DNA of 64,000 nucleotides. Origin: Gnetum montanum (lineage: Eukaryota > Streptophyta > Gnetopsida > Gnetales > Gnetaceae). The number at the start of each line of letters is the position of its first letter. Within the stretch, counting starts at the first letter, position 1. The translations under genes and the position numbers were made by a program. Shown here in pieces: positions 22,375-34,305 of this stretch. The stretch is taken from the NCBI GenBank assembly GCA_015680685.1, contig MNCI01034648.1:74772-138771 (forward strand), given 5' to 3'. Under the pieces are notes generated by a model. It saw only the letters and a program-made list of their open reading frames with translations, made no database searches and was not told the origin of the DNA.

Positions 22375-25300
22375 ATCCCACATTAGTGACTGGCCAGAAC
22401 AATCGATGCGCACGCTAGATCTGGAAGCTGGAGATGTAACCGAAGACCCCCTTAACGAGGTCTCTGTGGTTACACATAGAGGTGAGACTAAAACTCTTAA
22501 GGTTAGTTCCTTACTAGACCAAAATGCACATGAAAACATAAGACAAGTCCTCTAGAACAACATCACGGTGTTCGCATGGTCATACGAAGATATGCCAGGA
22601 CTAGACCCAAGGTTAATACAACACAACATAATTCTAGATCCCCATATCAAAGCTGTTAGATAGAAAGCATGAAAAATTAAGCAAGAATTCATGCTAGCAG
22701 TACGTGATGAGATCACTAAACTATACCAGGCTGGTTTTATTCACGCGGTAGATTACTCAGACTGGGTATCTAACATTGTAGTTGTTCCTAAAAGGACCGA
22801 AGGGATACACATCTGCATAGACTTCCGAGACTTGAATAAAGCTACATTCAAGGATAATTTCCCATTACCAAGTATTGACCAACTAGTGGATACAACTGTT
22901 GGGCATGTGCTTTTATCCTTCATGGATGGCTTCTCAGGCTACAATCAAACACGCATCAACCCAGAACACCAGCTGACAATGACGTTCATGACACCCTGGG
23001 GGACCTTTTGTTATACCATGATGTCTTTTGGCTTAAAAAATGCCGGAGCTATATATCAACGAGCTATGAAATATATCTTTAGCGATTACCTCCTAGGGAG
23101 AGTGAATGATTATGTTGATGATATAGCTATTAAGCCTATAAAGTTAAAGGATCATTCAGAGGATCTGGAGTTAGTCCTTAAAATATGTTCTAAATACGAC
23201 CTCCAACTCAACCCAGAGAAGTGCGTGTTCAGAGTCAAAACCGGGCGCATGCTGGGGTTTGTGGTATCAGAAACTGGTATACGAGTAGATCTTGACAAAG
23301 TTAAAGCCATTTTTGAATTGACACCCCCTACAAATCTCAAACAATTACGCGGATTGCAAGGGAGGTTACAGTTTATCAGGTAGTTCATCTTGAGATTAAC
23401 CAATAAATTACATCCTATGCAACATTTGCTTAAAAAGGGGGTTAATTTCGAATGGACAGATGATTGTCAGCGTGCGTTTGACAACTTGAAACAAGAGCTT
23501 CAACACTTGCCAATAGTTTTCCCACCGCAAAGGGATCAACCATTTTACATTTACCTCACAACATCAGACGTAGCCTTAGCTGCATTACTCTATTAAAAGA
23601 GGGATGATGGGTCAGAAGTACCCATCTGCTACTTGAGTCATGCTCTATGTGCATATAAAACGAGGTATAACAAAGTAGAGTGTAATTTCTTAGCCTTAGT
23701 GTTTACGCTCAAAAAGTGCAGACACTATCTCTTCCGTAGCCAGGTCAACATAATCTGCAAAAATAACATCCTTAAGGCCATTACGCATAACCTGTACAAA
23801 AGTAGTAAAATAGCTCATTGGAAAGCTATCATGGTAGAATTTGATCTGCATTACATTGGTCAATCTTCTATGAAAGGCCAAGAGATAGCTGACCAACTGA
23901 TAACATCACCTATTGACAGTCAGGCAACCATAAAGCCTGAATTTCCAGATGAGCATGTATATAGTTTAAGCCGTATTTTAATAGGCCCCAAAGCAACATT
24001 ATATTTTGACGGAGCCTCAACCATTAAAGGTGGCAGTGCTACCATAGTTATTTTTTTATCACCTGAGGATGTGCGTCTTCACGCTTACCGCTTGATGTTT
24101 CCATGTATGAACAATATAGTAGAGTATGAGGGGCTCCTCAGGGGATTATTAACAGCCAGAGAGCTCAATGTTCAACACCTGGCAATTAGGGGCGATTCGA
24201 TGCTTGTTATAAATCAAATCACAGGAGTCTACGCCTGCAAGGCTGTACATTTACAGCCCTACTGTGATATGGCTAAAGATCTTCTGAAGCAGTTCACAAT
24301 GATCGATGCCCAACACATGCCCCGAAACAATAACACACTAGCCGATGCACTAGCTACATTAGCTCTAAATGTACCATCATACCTACTCGACACTTGTCCC
24401 ATCCTAATAGCAGATTGTATAGGTCCTATCATTCAGGTAGCTCAAATATCTTCACTGCTCAAGGATAGAATGCCAGAGTGGTACGACAACATTAAAACTT
24501 ACCTCTTGCATGGCGAACCACCGCACGAGCTAACACATACGCAAAAAGATGCAATCCGCAAGCGAGCTAGGCAATACATCATAATAGGAGATAATACCCT
24601 TTGCAAACACTCTTTTGATGGAGTGCTGCTTACTTGCATTGACAAAGACCAAGCACAATGTATAGTTGGCGAGGTTCACGAGGGATTATGTGGAGGACAA
24701 GTAGCACCACGAGCTATGGCTTCTAAAATTCATCGCTTAGGGTATTATTGGTCGTACATGAAAAAAGATTATCTTACAAAGGTTAAAATGTGTGACATGT
24801 GTCAATGTTACACAAACCTTATACATGTGTCACCTACAGAACTACACATGACTCAAATCACATGGCCCTTTCAACGATGGGGACTAGACATTATACGGCC
24901 TATCACACCAAAATCTTCCGAAGGTCATAGCTTCATAATCACCACTACTGAGTATTTCACGAAGTGGGTGGAAGCCATTCCTCTGCGGAAGATCACGTCT
25001 CAACAGATCTGTCATTTCATTCTAGATAACATTGTAACTAGATTTGGTCTCTCGATGACTATTGTGACCGACAATGGGCCACAGTTTAGTAGTCTGGAAA
25101 CCAAATCCTTTTGTAATAGCCTCGATATTAAACAATCTTTTTCCTCGCCCTATTACCCATAAGTGAATGGTCAAGCTGAAGCAACAAACAAGGTCATTAT
25201 CAACCTGCTCAAGAAAATGCTCAACAGCAACAAGAGACGGTGGCATGAGAAGATCCTCTATGTGCTATGGGTGTATCGTACCACATGCATAACAGCTATA

Positions 25301-25720
25301 GATAGTACACCCTATAGCCTAGTCTATGGAACTAAGGATGTGCTGCCCCTCGAATTACAAGTTCCTTATCTACAGATGGTCCTCTCCACGATTATAAATG
25401 AGGCTCAACACACCGAGTCTCGGATCATGGATTTGGATTCAGTCGAGGAGAAGCAAATACAGATGCTTGATACCATTGAAAAGTATCAAGATAAGCAAAG
25501 GCAGAAGCATCATCATAATCTTCAACAACGTCTGATCAAGAAGGGAGATTTGGTTCTCAAGGCCATTCTCGAACCAGTAGGCAAGTTCTCTGCAAACTGG
25601 GAGGGCCCTTTCTTGGTAGTTGATGTGTTTGGCAACGGTGTGTTCAAGCTAGCAGATACTAATGACAATGAGTTACCGAATCCTATGAACCATATATATC
25701 TGAAGCGGTACTACATCTAG
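22375..25720 (+). pseudogene. Insert C pol: Tat-type RT, RNase H, second RNase H, integrase
   Basis: The best-preserved coding region here: one frame for about 3.3 kb with only about six stops (three before 22680, then near 23381, 23594 and 25160) and no frameshift seen. RT: HICIDFRDLNKA, SFMDGFSGYNQ and catalytic YVDD at 23111-23122. RNase H from about 23590. Second RNase H (about 23995-24380): YFDGAS, NNIVEYEGL, RGDSMLVINQ, PRNNNTLADALATLA. Integrase: zinc finger H..H..CDMCQ (about 24670-24810), DDE core with LDIIRP, TDNGPQF and NGQAEATN, and C-terminus ANWEGPF ending LKRYYI at 25720. Two RNase H domains place it in the Tat lineage. The protease and gag parts are absent. Confidence 0.92.
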
Positions 25721-25770
25721 CTGTATATCTAGTGTTAACATCAGGTATGGCAACAAACGTTCACTACAAT

Positions 25771-26130
25771 GTAAAACTGGTAGTGTTGTACAGGTCCGCG
25801 AAGACGTAAAACTGGTATTCCCTGCACGCATCTTCCATGATGCTAAACTGGCACCGGCTATCTGCCAGGACCTAAAACTAGCACAAGTAAGTATCCATCT
25901 GCTAAGACGTAAAACTAGCACAGATCTGTCCCTGGGTCACGACATGAAACTGGCATCCACAGCACGGTTTGCTTAGACCATAAATTAGCTCTACCACCAT
26001 CCGCTACGACATAGAACTAGCATTTTTTGGTCTGCCTAGACTTTAAATTGGGACCATGGTCTGCGAGGACTTAAAACCAGCAACGACAGTCTACTAGGAT
26101 TTAAAACTAGGACCTACAGACCGCCATCAT
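25771..26130 (+). repeat. Tandem repeat of about 29-37 bp after integrase of C
   Basis: About eleven units start with a variant of GTAAAACTGGCA or TTAAAACTAGCA and end with GAC or similar about 18-25 bases later. Unit length varies, so the spacing rather than the filler is conserved. Element D has the same motif after its integrase. Confidence 0.8.
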
Positions 26131-27435
26131 GTAAATCAAGCGAGCATAATCATCTCCGTGCGGCTGCAAAACAAATGGGGTGGGATGTTGAAATAGTCCC
26201 AGCATCGCTATCTCATAGGAATTCTGCTGATTCCTCGGATGTGCTGAAAGGCATACTACTAACCCCTCAGAGATGCAGTCACTGCACCCACTGCAGCGGT
26301 GGCACCTTTGAGAGTTTAGTTTCGCTGACCGGAGCTCCAAAAGAATTCTCATCAACAATCACCTTGGGGACCTCTGCTCATCATCACTATCAGGCTCTAG
26401 CTTCACAGATTCACCTAGCTGGTTCTTTGCATAACTAGTTAGGTGCGCTGAGTCTGATGTTCTTTGGTGGCGATATACTGGGCCAAGTGTCAACATTGAG
26501 ACCCTGGCCTCTAGCTACGGTTCCTCGTCCATGGCCCGCTCACTCTGTCTTGCCTCAAACGGTACCTGTTTTAACAACCTCTCTAGTGATTCGACCAGGC
26601 AATGGTGTCCTCTATTGTCTCCTTTGGTTGCAGGTTACTTACTACGAGGATGTCGTTCAAAGGTGTGTTCATCTGAGCGGTGAAATACAGAAGGCGTTTT
26701 GGGATGGCCACTTAGGTTAGCCTGTCCACTTAGGAGTGCATCCCTATTTTCTTCATAATCTTATCTCTTGCTCCTGTTCCCCTCCTTAGCCATTCCATCT
26801 TTTTCCCTCACGCAAAATGTGAAACTCTTTCCGCATCTGCATTACAATCAAGTCCATGAGCCAGGGTAACACAACTCGCCTAGTGGACGTAAAAAAAATG
26901 TGGGTCGGCAAAACAAATGAAATACAACTCGTCTAGGCCATGCAGATGCAACACAATTTTTCTATGCAAGCCCCTTCATCTACAAAATGATGAAATAACT
27001 CCATGCAAATGCAATTGTAGGAGAAAGCCTAATTTCTTATGCATGAAAAAACTATACTCGCTCATTTGAGTCTTCCCCAAACCTCTTTCCTTCTACTTCT
27101 ATAAGAATTCTTCCCATACCATTTTGTCTCCTATCTCCCTCATTTCTGCACTTCTGCTTTGACAGAGCGACACTTGAGTAACCATCGATGAACACTGTTG
27201 GTACTTTTACCCATTCGGTGTTTCGTATTCTTTGTCGACATCTTTCGGGCAAGCCCTCTAAACGTCAATAAAGAGGGGCCATTGAAACACCATAGAAATT
27301 GCGAATCGGCCTCAAGTGAAGATTCACGATTCGGGCAAAGGTTCACGATAGAAATCCAGAAGACAGAACAAGGCAAAGAGGCACGCAGCATCAAGTCTCC
27401 AAGTTTCCTGCAAATTTGGACCTTACTTTGTTTTC
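26131..27435 (+). other. 3' non-coding region of insert C
   Basis: No recognisable domain. Open stretches of 60-90 codons occur on both strands (26107-26720, 27052-27584) but overlap each other and lack similarity. Probably 3' untranslated region and the start of an LTR. Confidence 0.5.
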
Positions 27436-27439
27436 TGTC

Positions 27440-27870
27440 TTTACGCTACATTATGCAACATAGCATAGTGTCACTTAGTGTAACTCTGTTTAACATAACC
27501 CAATATCAGAAAGACTTGTTACATATTCCACCAAGTCTTTTATTCAGGCCCAAGTTTACACTCCAATTATGCAGAGCAGCGTAACGAGCTTCAAAGAAGT
27601 CAAATTCAGAGTCCAAGGAAGTGCAGCAAATTGATTTCTTTCTTTTTATAGATTGGTCACTTTACACTTATTACGCTATGCAGCATAGACAAGCGTAATT
27701 TATTGTAAAGTTGACCATTGTTTACGCTCTATTACGCTTTTCGGCGTAAATGAGCATAAAACAGCTGGAATCAACTACTCCCATGCTTTATTATGCTTTG
27801 CCATGCGACGCAGCGTAAACTAGCATAATACAGCATAAAGTCAGCTAAAAAAGTACCCAATACGCACCTG
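27440..27870 (+). repeat. Clustered TTACGC / GCGTAA inverted motifs in C
   Basis: TTACGC(T) and its complement (A)GCGTAA, or close variants with ATGC, recur about ten times in alternating orientation (near 27443, 27567, 27670, 27695, 27722, 27733, 27745, 27787, 27815, 27830), often bracketing GCAGCATA. Such inverted arrays are typical of LTR U3 enhancer regions. Confidence 0.6.
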
Positions 27871-28088
27871 CCATTCACACGCGCGATACACTGATGAGCG
27901 TATTGTGCGTAGTGTGCGTAATTATGAAGTGGCTTCAGAGGAAGTGGTTGACAGCGTACTTTGCCATTTTTTCTAGATACGTGATGCGACATGACCAATT
28001 TCAACACAAAGTTTGCCAAGTCAATGACATTCTAAAACTTCGAGACACGTGTCACCAAGGCCGTGCCTTCTCCACGTACTATCAAACC

Positions 28089-28096
28089 TATAAATA
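28089..28096 (+). promoter_or_regulatory. TATA box in presumed 3' LTR of insert C
   Basis: TATAAATA, followed by about 700 bp without coding potential before the 89-bp repeat. It suggests an LTR whose U3 includes the inverted motifs upstream. The matching 5' LTR is not in the window, so LTR limits cannot be set. Confidence 0.5.
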
Positions 28097-28828
28097 CTCT
28101 AGTTGGCGAAGAAAAAAAGGAGAGATTCAACTTATCTTAGGAGGCATCATCTTTTAGCAGAGACAGAAGATATTTTGAGTATTGACAGTAGGAGCGATCA
28201 TTCCTTTGGAAAAAAATATAGTTCTCTCCATTGGTGATCATTGGCAGTTTGAGCGGGCACTACCGAAGGCAAAGGGAACAAATCAGAGATCAAGAGATCA
28301 TCTGGTGCGGTTGGCAAGATCTATTGATCAGAAATAGTTGATCGATAGACATTCAGGCTTGACCTTCCTTGCATCCCATCTTTGGCTTACGAGGTAGACC
28401 GAACTTCATTCTATACTCCTTGTTGAATAGTTTTCTTGTTATTTTGTGTATGCTTTGCACAAGATAAGTAGAGTTTTCCATTGGAACTTTGTATACAATA
28501 TACTCAGTTTTCGGGTCAAAGCACAGATCTTGGAATTATGCATTTTTCTTAAATCCGATCCTCCTTGTCATGTTGACATTATCATTATTTCAATTTATCT
28601 ACATCATTTTCTACTCCTTTTACGATTCATTGAATCAAATTGTTTCATGGAATATCTATAATATTCGTCAATTTACTGATTGAGTAAGTCCCTGCCTGAT
28701 CGACAAGACCATTCAGGGCACCATGGATTCATTTTCTCTAGCACGGCCCTTGCACGGATCCATGGTTAAGACTGTGTACATAGATCTTAGTTTGGTATTT
28801 TCCAGCTATTGACATTTTCCATCGTTAC

Positions 28829-28917
28829 AGATTAAGGGACTTCTAGGATCAGAGAGTTTCCTAGGAAGGTGGCCTACCTTGATCCATTTAGTAACGGTAT
28901 GCGTTAACATAACCGTA
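28829..28917. repeat. 89-bp duplication around insert C, right copy
   Basis: Second copy of element B's gag-protease junction, here leading into the gag side. See the left copy at 21074. Confidence 0.85.
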
Positions 28918-31415
28918 TGTGTGAAGCTCTATTGTTGGACTGAAGGGAGCTTCGAAGCCTTGTATGTTGGAGGAGCGTGCATAGACTTAACTGCTTGTGG
29001 TTGTGAGAGCTTGTTTGGGCTTTTGGTTTTGAAGAAAGGTCTTCTCTTCTTATAGTTATCAGAACCAGCAATGGGTTGAATGTTTACAACTCTCATAGCA
29101 TTACGTTGCTACAGTTGAGTGAGGAGTTCCCCTTGCATTGTTGGTGTGGGTGGTAGTGGAACTACCGGTGTAAGAGTGATGGATGGATTCTAAGGATGGT
29201 ATGTATATGAAGTGTCTCCTAGAGGAGAAGGAGCCCTAAAATACTCCTAAACCTGGTAGTGACGTTGTGGAGTTGTGTGACCCATAGAGGCACTTGGAGA
29301 AATTGACTATTGCACCTAATAGCCATAAGGATTTGGTTGCTGGTAAGGGTATTGTTGTCTAGGCGATGGCATCCCCCATGACTTTGGGTGTTTCCATTGC
29401 GAATGTTGCCCAATGGGTTGTGATGGATTTCCACTTGGATAGTATGTTAACGGTTGGTGGAACTGTCTCGGGTTACCTTAGGGATAAGGTAACCTTCGAG
29501 GTACCTACCATTTATTAAGTCTTAGGTTGAGTGCATACACCACAGACTCTTGTAGATGTGATATGATTGGACAACATCCGAATCCACCGTCATTGTCTGT
29601 ATTTGAATCCACAACCTCATCAAAGATAGTAATTTTTCCCTTACCATTGTTACGTGCATGGCCTACGTCTCTCCATTTTTTCTTACCATGGTCACTACTT
29701 CATTCCTCCTTAGACTTCTCTATGATTTTCAAGATAGTTTCAAGTCTAGAGTCTAAGGAATCCCACAATTGATCCACCTTAGCCAACACTTCGATTGTTA
29801 GCATTTGAAGTGCCAAGATTTTTCTATTCACCATCTTTTTGAGTGGTGACTCATCCTCTTCATCGCAAAATCTTCCTTCATTTTTCTAAAGGGAAAGATC
29901 ATGGTTATATTCTTCCATACTTTCTCTTTTCCATAGCTCCTCTTCTTCTTTGGCTACTTGCTCCAACAATCAATGAATTTCATGGGATCTAAGCTCAGAT
30001 AATCTCCCTTGGGCATAAGTCCCAAGGGTTCTCCTAGTCTCATGTCTTAGCCCATCCATGAGGTGGGGTAGTTGATCCCGTTGTGCATAACCAAGGCCCA
30101 GGCAATGATGTAGCAATGCATAATATCATTCCATGGTAGCATCCAAGGGTTTGTGATTACCCTTCTTCCATCCTTGGATCTGCTTACGCAAGTTAGACAC
30201 TCTATAGTACGTTTGGTATTTATCATTGAATAATTCTAACATTGTACTCCATCTCCTAATGGTTTCTAGCTCTAAGGACTCGTACCAACCCTCCGCTTCC
30301 TTTATGAGTGTCCTAGGAAACCACATTAGTTTCTACTAGTTGTTCTCTATGTTTTGTAAGGTGTAGGCATTGTGGAATGCCTATAAATGATTTTTTGGAT
30401 CAGCATTGTATCCCCCTTCGAAGTGTGGGATATTATTCATATCTAATCTTTTGATCCAACTATCTCTTTGATGCCTTGTAGGTATTCTAATTGCCTCCGT
30501 AATATCTAGCATACTCCGAGTTGCAAGTAGGGGCTTGTCATGATCATCTCTTTCATGACATCTATGATGTCTATGTTTTTCCCTACTTTCACTTTGTTCA
30601 TGCCTTGATTCTCTTGACTACCCTCATCCTCTCTCTCGACTCTCTTGTCGAGGTCTCTCATCTCTCTTATCCTTATCCTCACTGTTATGCTCTTTATGGC
30701 TATGCCTAGATGTGGAAGGAGAGGGTGAGTGATGTGATGAAGGGGAAGAAGAAGGAGAACCATTACCATGACGATGCTTCTTACCTTCTCTTCGATGGCT
30801 ACAGCCCTGATCATGATGACAATCCAAGTGCTCGTCCTTGTCATGCATTGTTTTTCCCTTAGTGAATAGTTGGTGTTCATGGGGATCAGAACCAGGGTTG
30901 TGTATTTTGGAACATAGGTTCTAATACCCCACCTCCTCACCATCGTTAGGAGGGGGAACATCATTTTATGAAGAACCCATCATAAGTGGTTCACCATCTC
31001 TGATTTCTCTTAGGACGTGCAGGACCCCTTTACCCTTCAACAATGTATGGTGGCTCTCCTATCGTGAGTCCCTAAAACATTGTGTATCTTTGGGATGATA
31101 ATCCCTTGTGTCTAAATCACCTACAACATATTCAGCATATAACTGTGTCATGTCGATCTGTGCAAGAGCACAGAGGAGCATGTTTGGGACTGAACGATCT
31201 GGAGGTAATACTATGTTACCTTGCAAGTTCCTCCATCACAGCTGTTCATCCTGATGGAGGATAAAGGTAAAATTTGGTATATACTCATCATGATGAGTAT
31301 ATACTACCTGATTCCATTGAGGAACTGGAGGATTTTGGCTATGTGTTTGATGCTACTGACTATTTCTAGTATGATCCCTAGGTAGTGAATTGCTTTTGTT
31401 CGAAGAAGAAGAAAT
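28918..31415 (-). pseudogene. Element B gag remnant
   Basis: Homologue of A gag on the minus strand. The expected start codon is ATT instead of ATG (31415-31413), followed by the SSSSNKSNS start. Next is a basic/serine-rich part (SSSPSSHHSPSPSTSRH, about 30760-30700), then the gag core (RRWSTMLELFNDKY, IQGWKKGNHKPLDA, 30250-30130), then a proline-rich tail (29500-29200) that runs to the 89-bp repeat. Frame changes occur between segments. The lost start and the stops make it non-functional. Confidence 0.82.
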
Positions 31416-31540
31416 TGTTATTTTGTTTGGTGTCTATTTAACCATTATATAATTTTTCATTTAATTAACCCTAAGGGTTCATTTAAGCTCCCAACCATGT
31501 GGATAATTTCCTATGTTCTGCTTAGTGCACAAACACTTAG

Positions 31541-31558
31541 TCCTTGGCAACAATGCCA
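31541..31558 (-). promoter_or_regulatory. Primer binding site, tRNA-Asp-like (B)
   Basis: TGGCATTGTTGCCAAGGA on the minus strand, one base from the 5' LTR. Confidence 0.75.
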
Positions 31559-31559
31559 A

Positions 31560-32326
31560 TGATGAGTGGTGAGGTACCCCTACACTCAACCATACGAATA
31601 CGAGCATTACATGTGCGATCTAGTCAAAATCTATAGACTAAGTGCCTACACGTCTCATGGAACACTTAAGGTTAATCATTCGTTGTCGTCTAAGGTATGT
31701 GATTTTTATATCTTTTATGTTTTATCTCCTATGCTAATAAGTTGAAGGGTGAAGAGACTAATTAACTAACTTTAACTAACTAACTAAGCCTTAATTAACC
31801 TAGCATCAGCATCTGTTTCCACTTACCATTCACACCATGAACCAATGCAACCTTGGTTACCAAACGCTATTCATTACTGGGATCACCAAGCGTAACGCAC
31901 GTGCTCGAAGCAATCGTACTGAATGCACTTAACTACGAGAGAAGGGTTGAGAAAGATTTAAATAATAAAGCATTGAAATGATAAATAATAAATAATAGTA
32001 AATAAAGTCCTAATTAGCCTAATCCATGCACTACAGGGTTTATCCAAGAAGTTCTTCTTTATTTCTATACACAAACTTGTGTTCGGGTACAATATTTGCT
32101 CGAATAAAGATCTGTTCACTTTGGAGTTCCTACTGTGGGCACATGGAAATTATTCTATCTCTAGAGAGGTAAAACTACCAAAGTTTTGCTATGGTCTAGG
32201 CCTAAACTAAGAAACAAGGGAGAGCCATCTCTTATTTATAGACTTGATGGTGCACCACGATATTGTGTACGCGATATTGCAGGGGATGACGCGATATCGT
32301 GGCCCATGCGATATCACGTCCCATCA
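31560..32326 (-). repeat. Element B 5' LTR (right copy)
   Basis: 767 bp, from TGATGAGTGG to CGTCCCATCA. It lacks about 40 bases present in the left copy near 31690. The palindrome cluster is at 32256-32320 and the minus-strand TATA box at 32233-32240. Confidence 0.9.
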
Positions 32327-34289
32327 ACTGTCAAGGATATTGAGTCATTCCTTGGACACATTGACTACTATAGGAGATTCATAGAGAACTTTTTGAAGGT
32401 TTCTAAACCATTGGTAGAGTTAACAAAAAAGGACATACCCTTCAAGTGGATCACGGAATGTGAACTAGCCTTCCAAACTTTAAAGTAGAAGTTGGTAGAA
32501 ACACCCATTCTACAAGCTCCTGACTGGTTCAAACCATTCCATGTCATGACTAATGCATCCAACTATTTCTTAGAAGCCATACTTACATAGTTAGATGATC
32601 AAAAATTCCCTTATTACATCCACTATGCAAGTAGAAGTATAGCTAGTACACAACTTAACTACACTACTATAGAAAAAGAATTAATGGATGTAGTGTTTTC
32701 ACTAGAAAAATTTAGGCACTATGTATTAGGATACAAAGTATTCATACACACAAATCATAGTGTAATCTAGTTCCTCATGAATAAGCCTATGGTAAGCCCC
32801 TGTATTATATGATGATTGGTAATCCTATGAGATTTTGATTTAATGATGATCGATCGTAAATTCACCGAGAACGTAGTTGCTAATCATTTATCTCAGTTGC
32901 ACTGGGACAACAAAGAGGATGAGTATCCTATTTTTTATCACATCCCTGATGAGTTCCTCTTTGCTGGTGTAGTGAATGACCAATTACCCATAAAGACAAA
33001 CTGGTACAATAGCATTTTGACCTATCTCCTTGCCCAACAAACACCACAAGAATTAGAACTTAAGAAGAAACAATAGTTTCTTCACAAAGCCAAGTACTTT
33101 ATGGAAATCAATGAACAACTTTACAAAGTATGTCCCTGATAGAGATCAATTGAGAGTTCTCCAAGATGTCATGAGGGCCCTTGTGGTGGTCACTATGCTA
33201 GGAGACGAATGACTATTAAGATCCTACTTGGAGGATATTCTTGGCCTACCTTCTTCCAGGACACCCATCAATTTATCTAATCTTGTGAGTGTTGCCAATG
33301 TGATGGGGGAATGACTATTAGAATGGAGGGTCCACAACAATGGATTCAACCATTAGAACCCTTTGACATTTGGGAAATAGATTTCTTGGGGCCCATTACA
33401 CCAATTTCCAATGGAAAATCTTATATCATATTTTTTGTAGACTACTTAACAAAATGGGCTGAAGTAGCTACCGTTAAATATTGCACATCATCTATAATTG
33501 GCTAATTTGTTCAACAACAAGTCGTCAATAGGTTTGGTGTGTCACATGCACTTATCTTAGATAATGGTACACACTTTATAGGTGCAACTTTTTAGAAGTT
33601 AATGCAATTCTTAGGGGTTGAACACAAATTGACTACACAATACCACCCCCAAGCAAACAGTCAAGTCGAGGTCACCAACAGGGAGATTACTAAGATACTG
33701 ACCAGAACCATTAGCAAGTATAGGTGAGACTAGAGCACTAAACTAAATGATGCTCTTTGGGCATACCACTCCACATGGAAACTCCCTATAGGCTACTCTC
33801 CCTATGAGTTAGTGTATGAAAAACTTCCAACGCTCCCTATCCAAACCGAGCTACGTACGCTAGCCATGGCATGTGACCTCAACCTTGATCTTGATCTAGC
33901 ACAAAAACAAAGGTTGATGACTCTTAACTTGCTAGATGAGAACTTACTAGCTACCTTTTCATCTAATGAGTTGTACAAGGCATTTAATAAACAACGTCAT
34001 GACCTAAAAATTAGGAGTTATGTACTAGCTAGTAGATAAGGTTCTCTACTGGAATCCCACACACGTGTCACAATGTACCAAATTATAAACAATGTGGGAA
34101 GGACCTTACATTATCTATGCAACTTTTCCTTCAAGGGCCATGATCATATATAAACCTAAGAGCCCAGATAAGAGACTATTAGTCAACGTGCAAAAAACAA
34201 AACCCTTCCATGAGTTTAACACAACCAAAACATATGCTACCTATGTAAGTGGGCAACCTTGCTCATTATTCCAGATCTCCTCCTTCTAA
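32327..34289 (+). pseudogene. Element A pol, second part (RT thumb, RNase H, integrase)
   Basis: Continuation of A pol after B. It starts KDIESFLGHIDYYRRF (RT connection), then RNase H with IASTQLNYTTIEKEL and FRHYVLGYKVFIHTNH (32630-32765). Integrase follows: a zinc-finger region (about 33170-33300), then the DDE core with D at 33380 (EIDFLGP), D at 33560 (ILDNGTHF) and E at 33668 (SQVEVTN). The C-terminus ends near 34289. Stops and at least one frame change (about 33120, 34040-34090) disable it. No second RNase H domain is present, unlike C and D. Confidence 0.9.
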
Positions 34290-34291
34290 TT

Positions 34292-34305
34292 TAGTCATGG
34301 GGGAG
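34292..34305 (+). promoter_or_regulatory. Internal second polypurine-like tract (A)
   Basis: TAGTCATGGGGGAGA right after the end of pol, nearly the same as the LTR-adjacent tract. Confidence 0.6.

Larger units (their letters stand above)
21163..28828 (+). mobile_element. Insert C: captured host-gene fragment joined to a Tat-like element
   Basis: A 7.67-kb segment between the two 89-bp copies. Left part (21163 to about 22370): minus-strand 5' end of a HAD-like gene. Right part: plus-strand Tat-type pol (22375-25720), 30-bp repeats, long 3' region with a TATA box at 28089-28096, probably its 3' LTR. No 5' LTR, primer site or gag is present, so the element is 5'-truncated. Base composition is richer in G+C and CG than the neighbours, and stops are few, so it looks younger than its surroundings. 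Confidence 0.7.
17650..32326 (-). mobile_element. Element B: pol-less Athila-like retrotransposon nested in A
   Basis: Minus-strand element with LTRs at 17650-18440 (3') and 31560-32326 (5'), tRNA-Asp-like primer site and polypurine tract. It retains gag and protease, but sequence matching the A interval from after protease to about 35 bases before the pol end is missing, so RT, RNase H and integrase are gone. Without insert C it is about 6.9 kb. Such a deletion derivative would have needed enzymes from a relative such as A. Confidence 0.88.

Noticed and set aside
26107-27584. Several 66-128 codon frames on both strands in the C 3' region
   Set aside because: They overlap each other in different frames and match nothing I recognise; likely untranslated region and LTR.
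21074-28917. The 89-bp repeats as LTRs of insert C
   Set aside because: The sequence matches element B's own gag-protease junction (compare A 15946-16034), so it is duplicated target.
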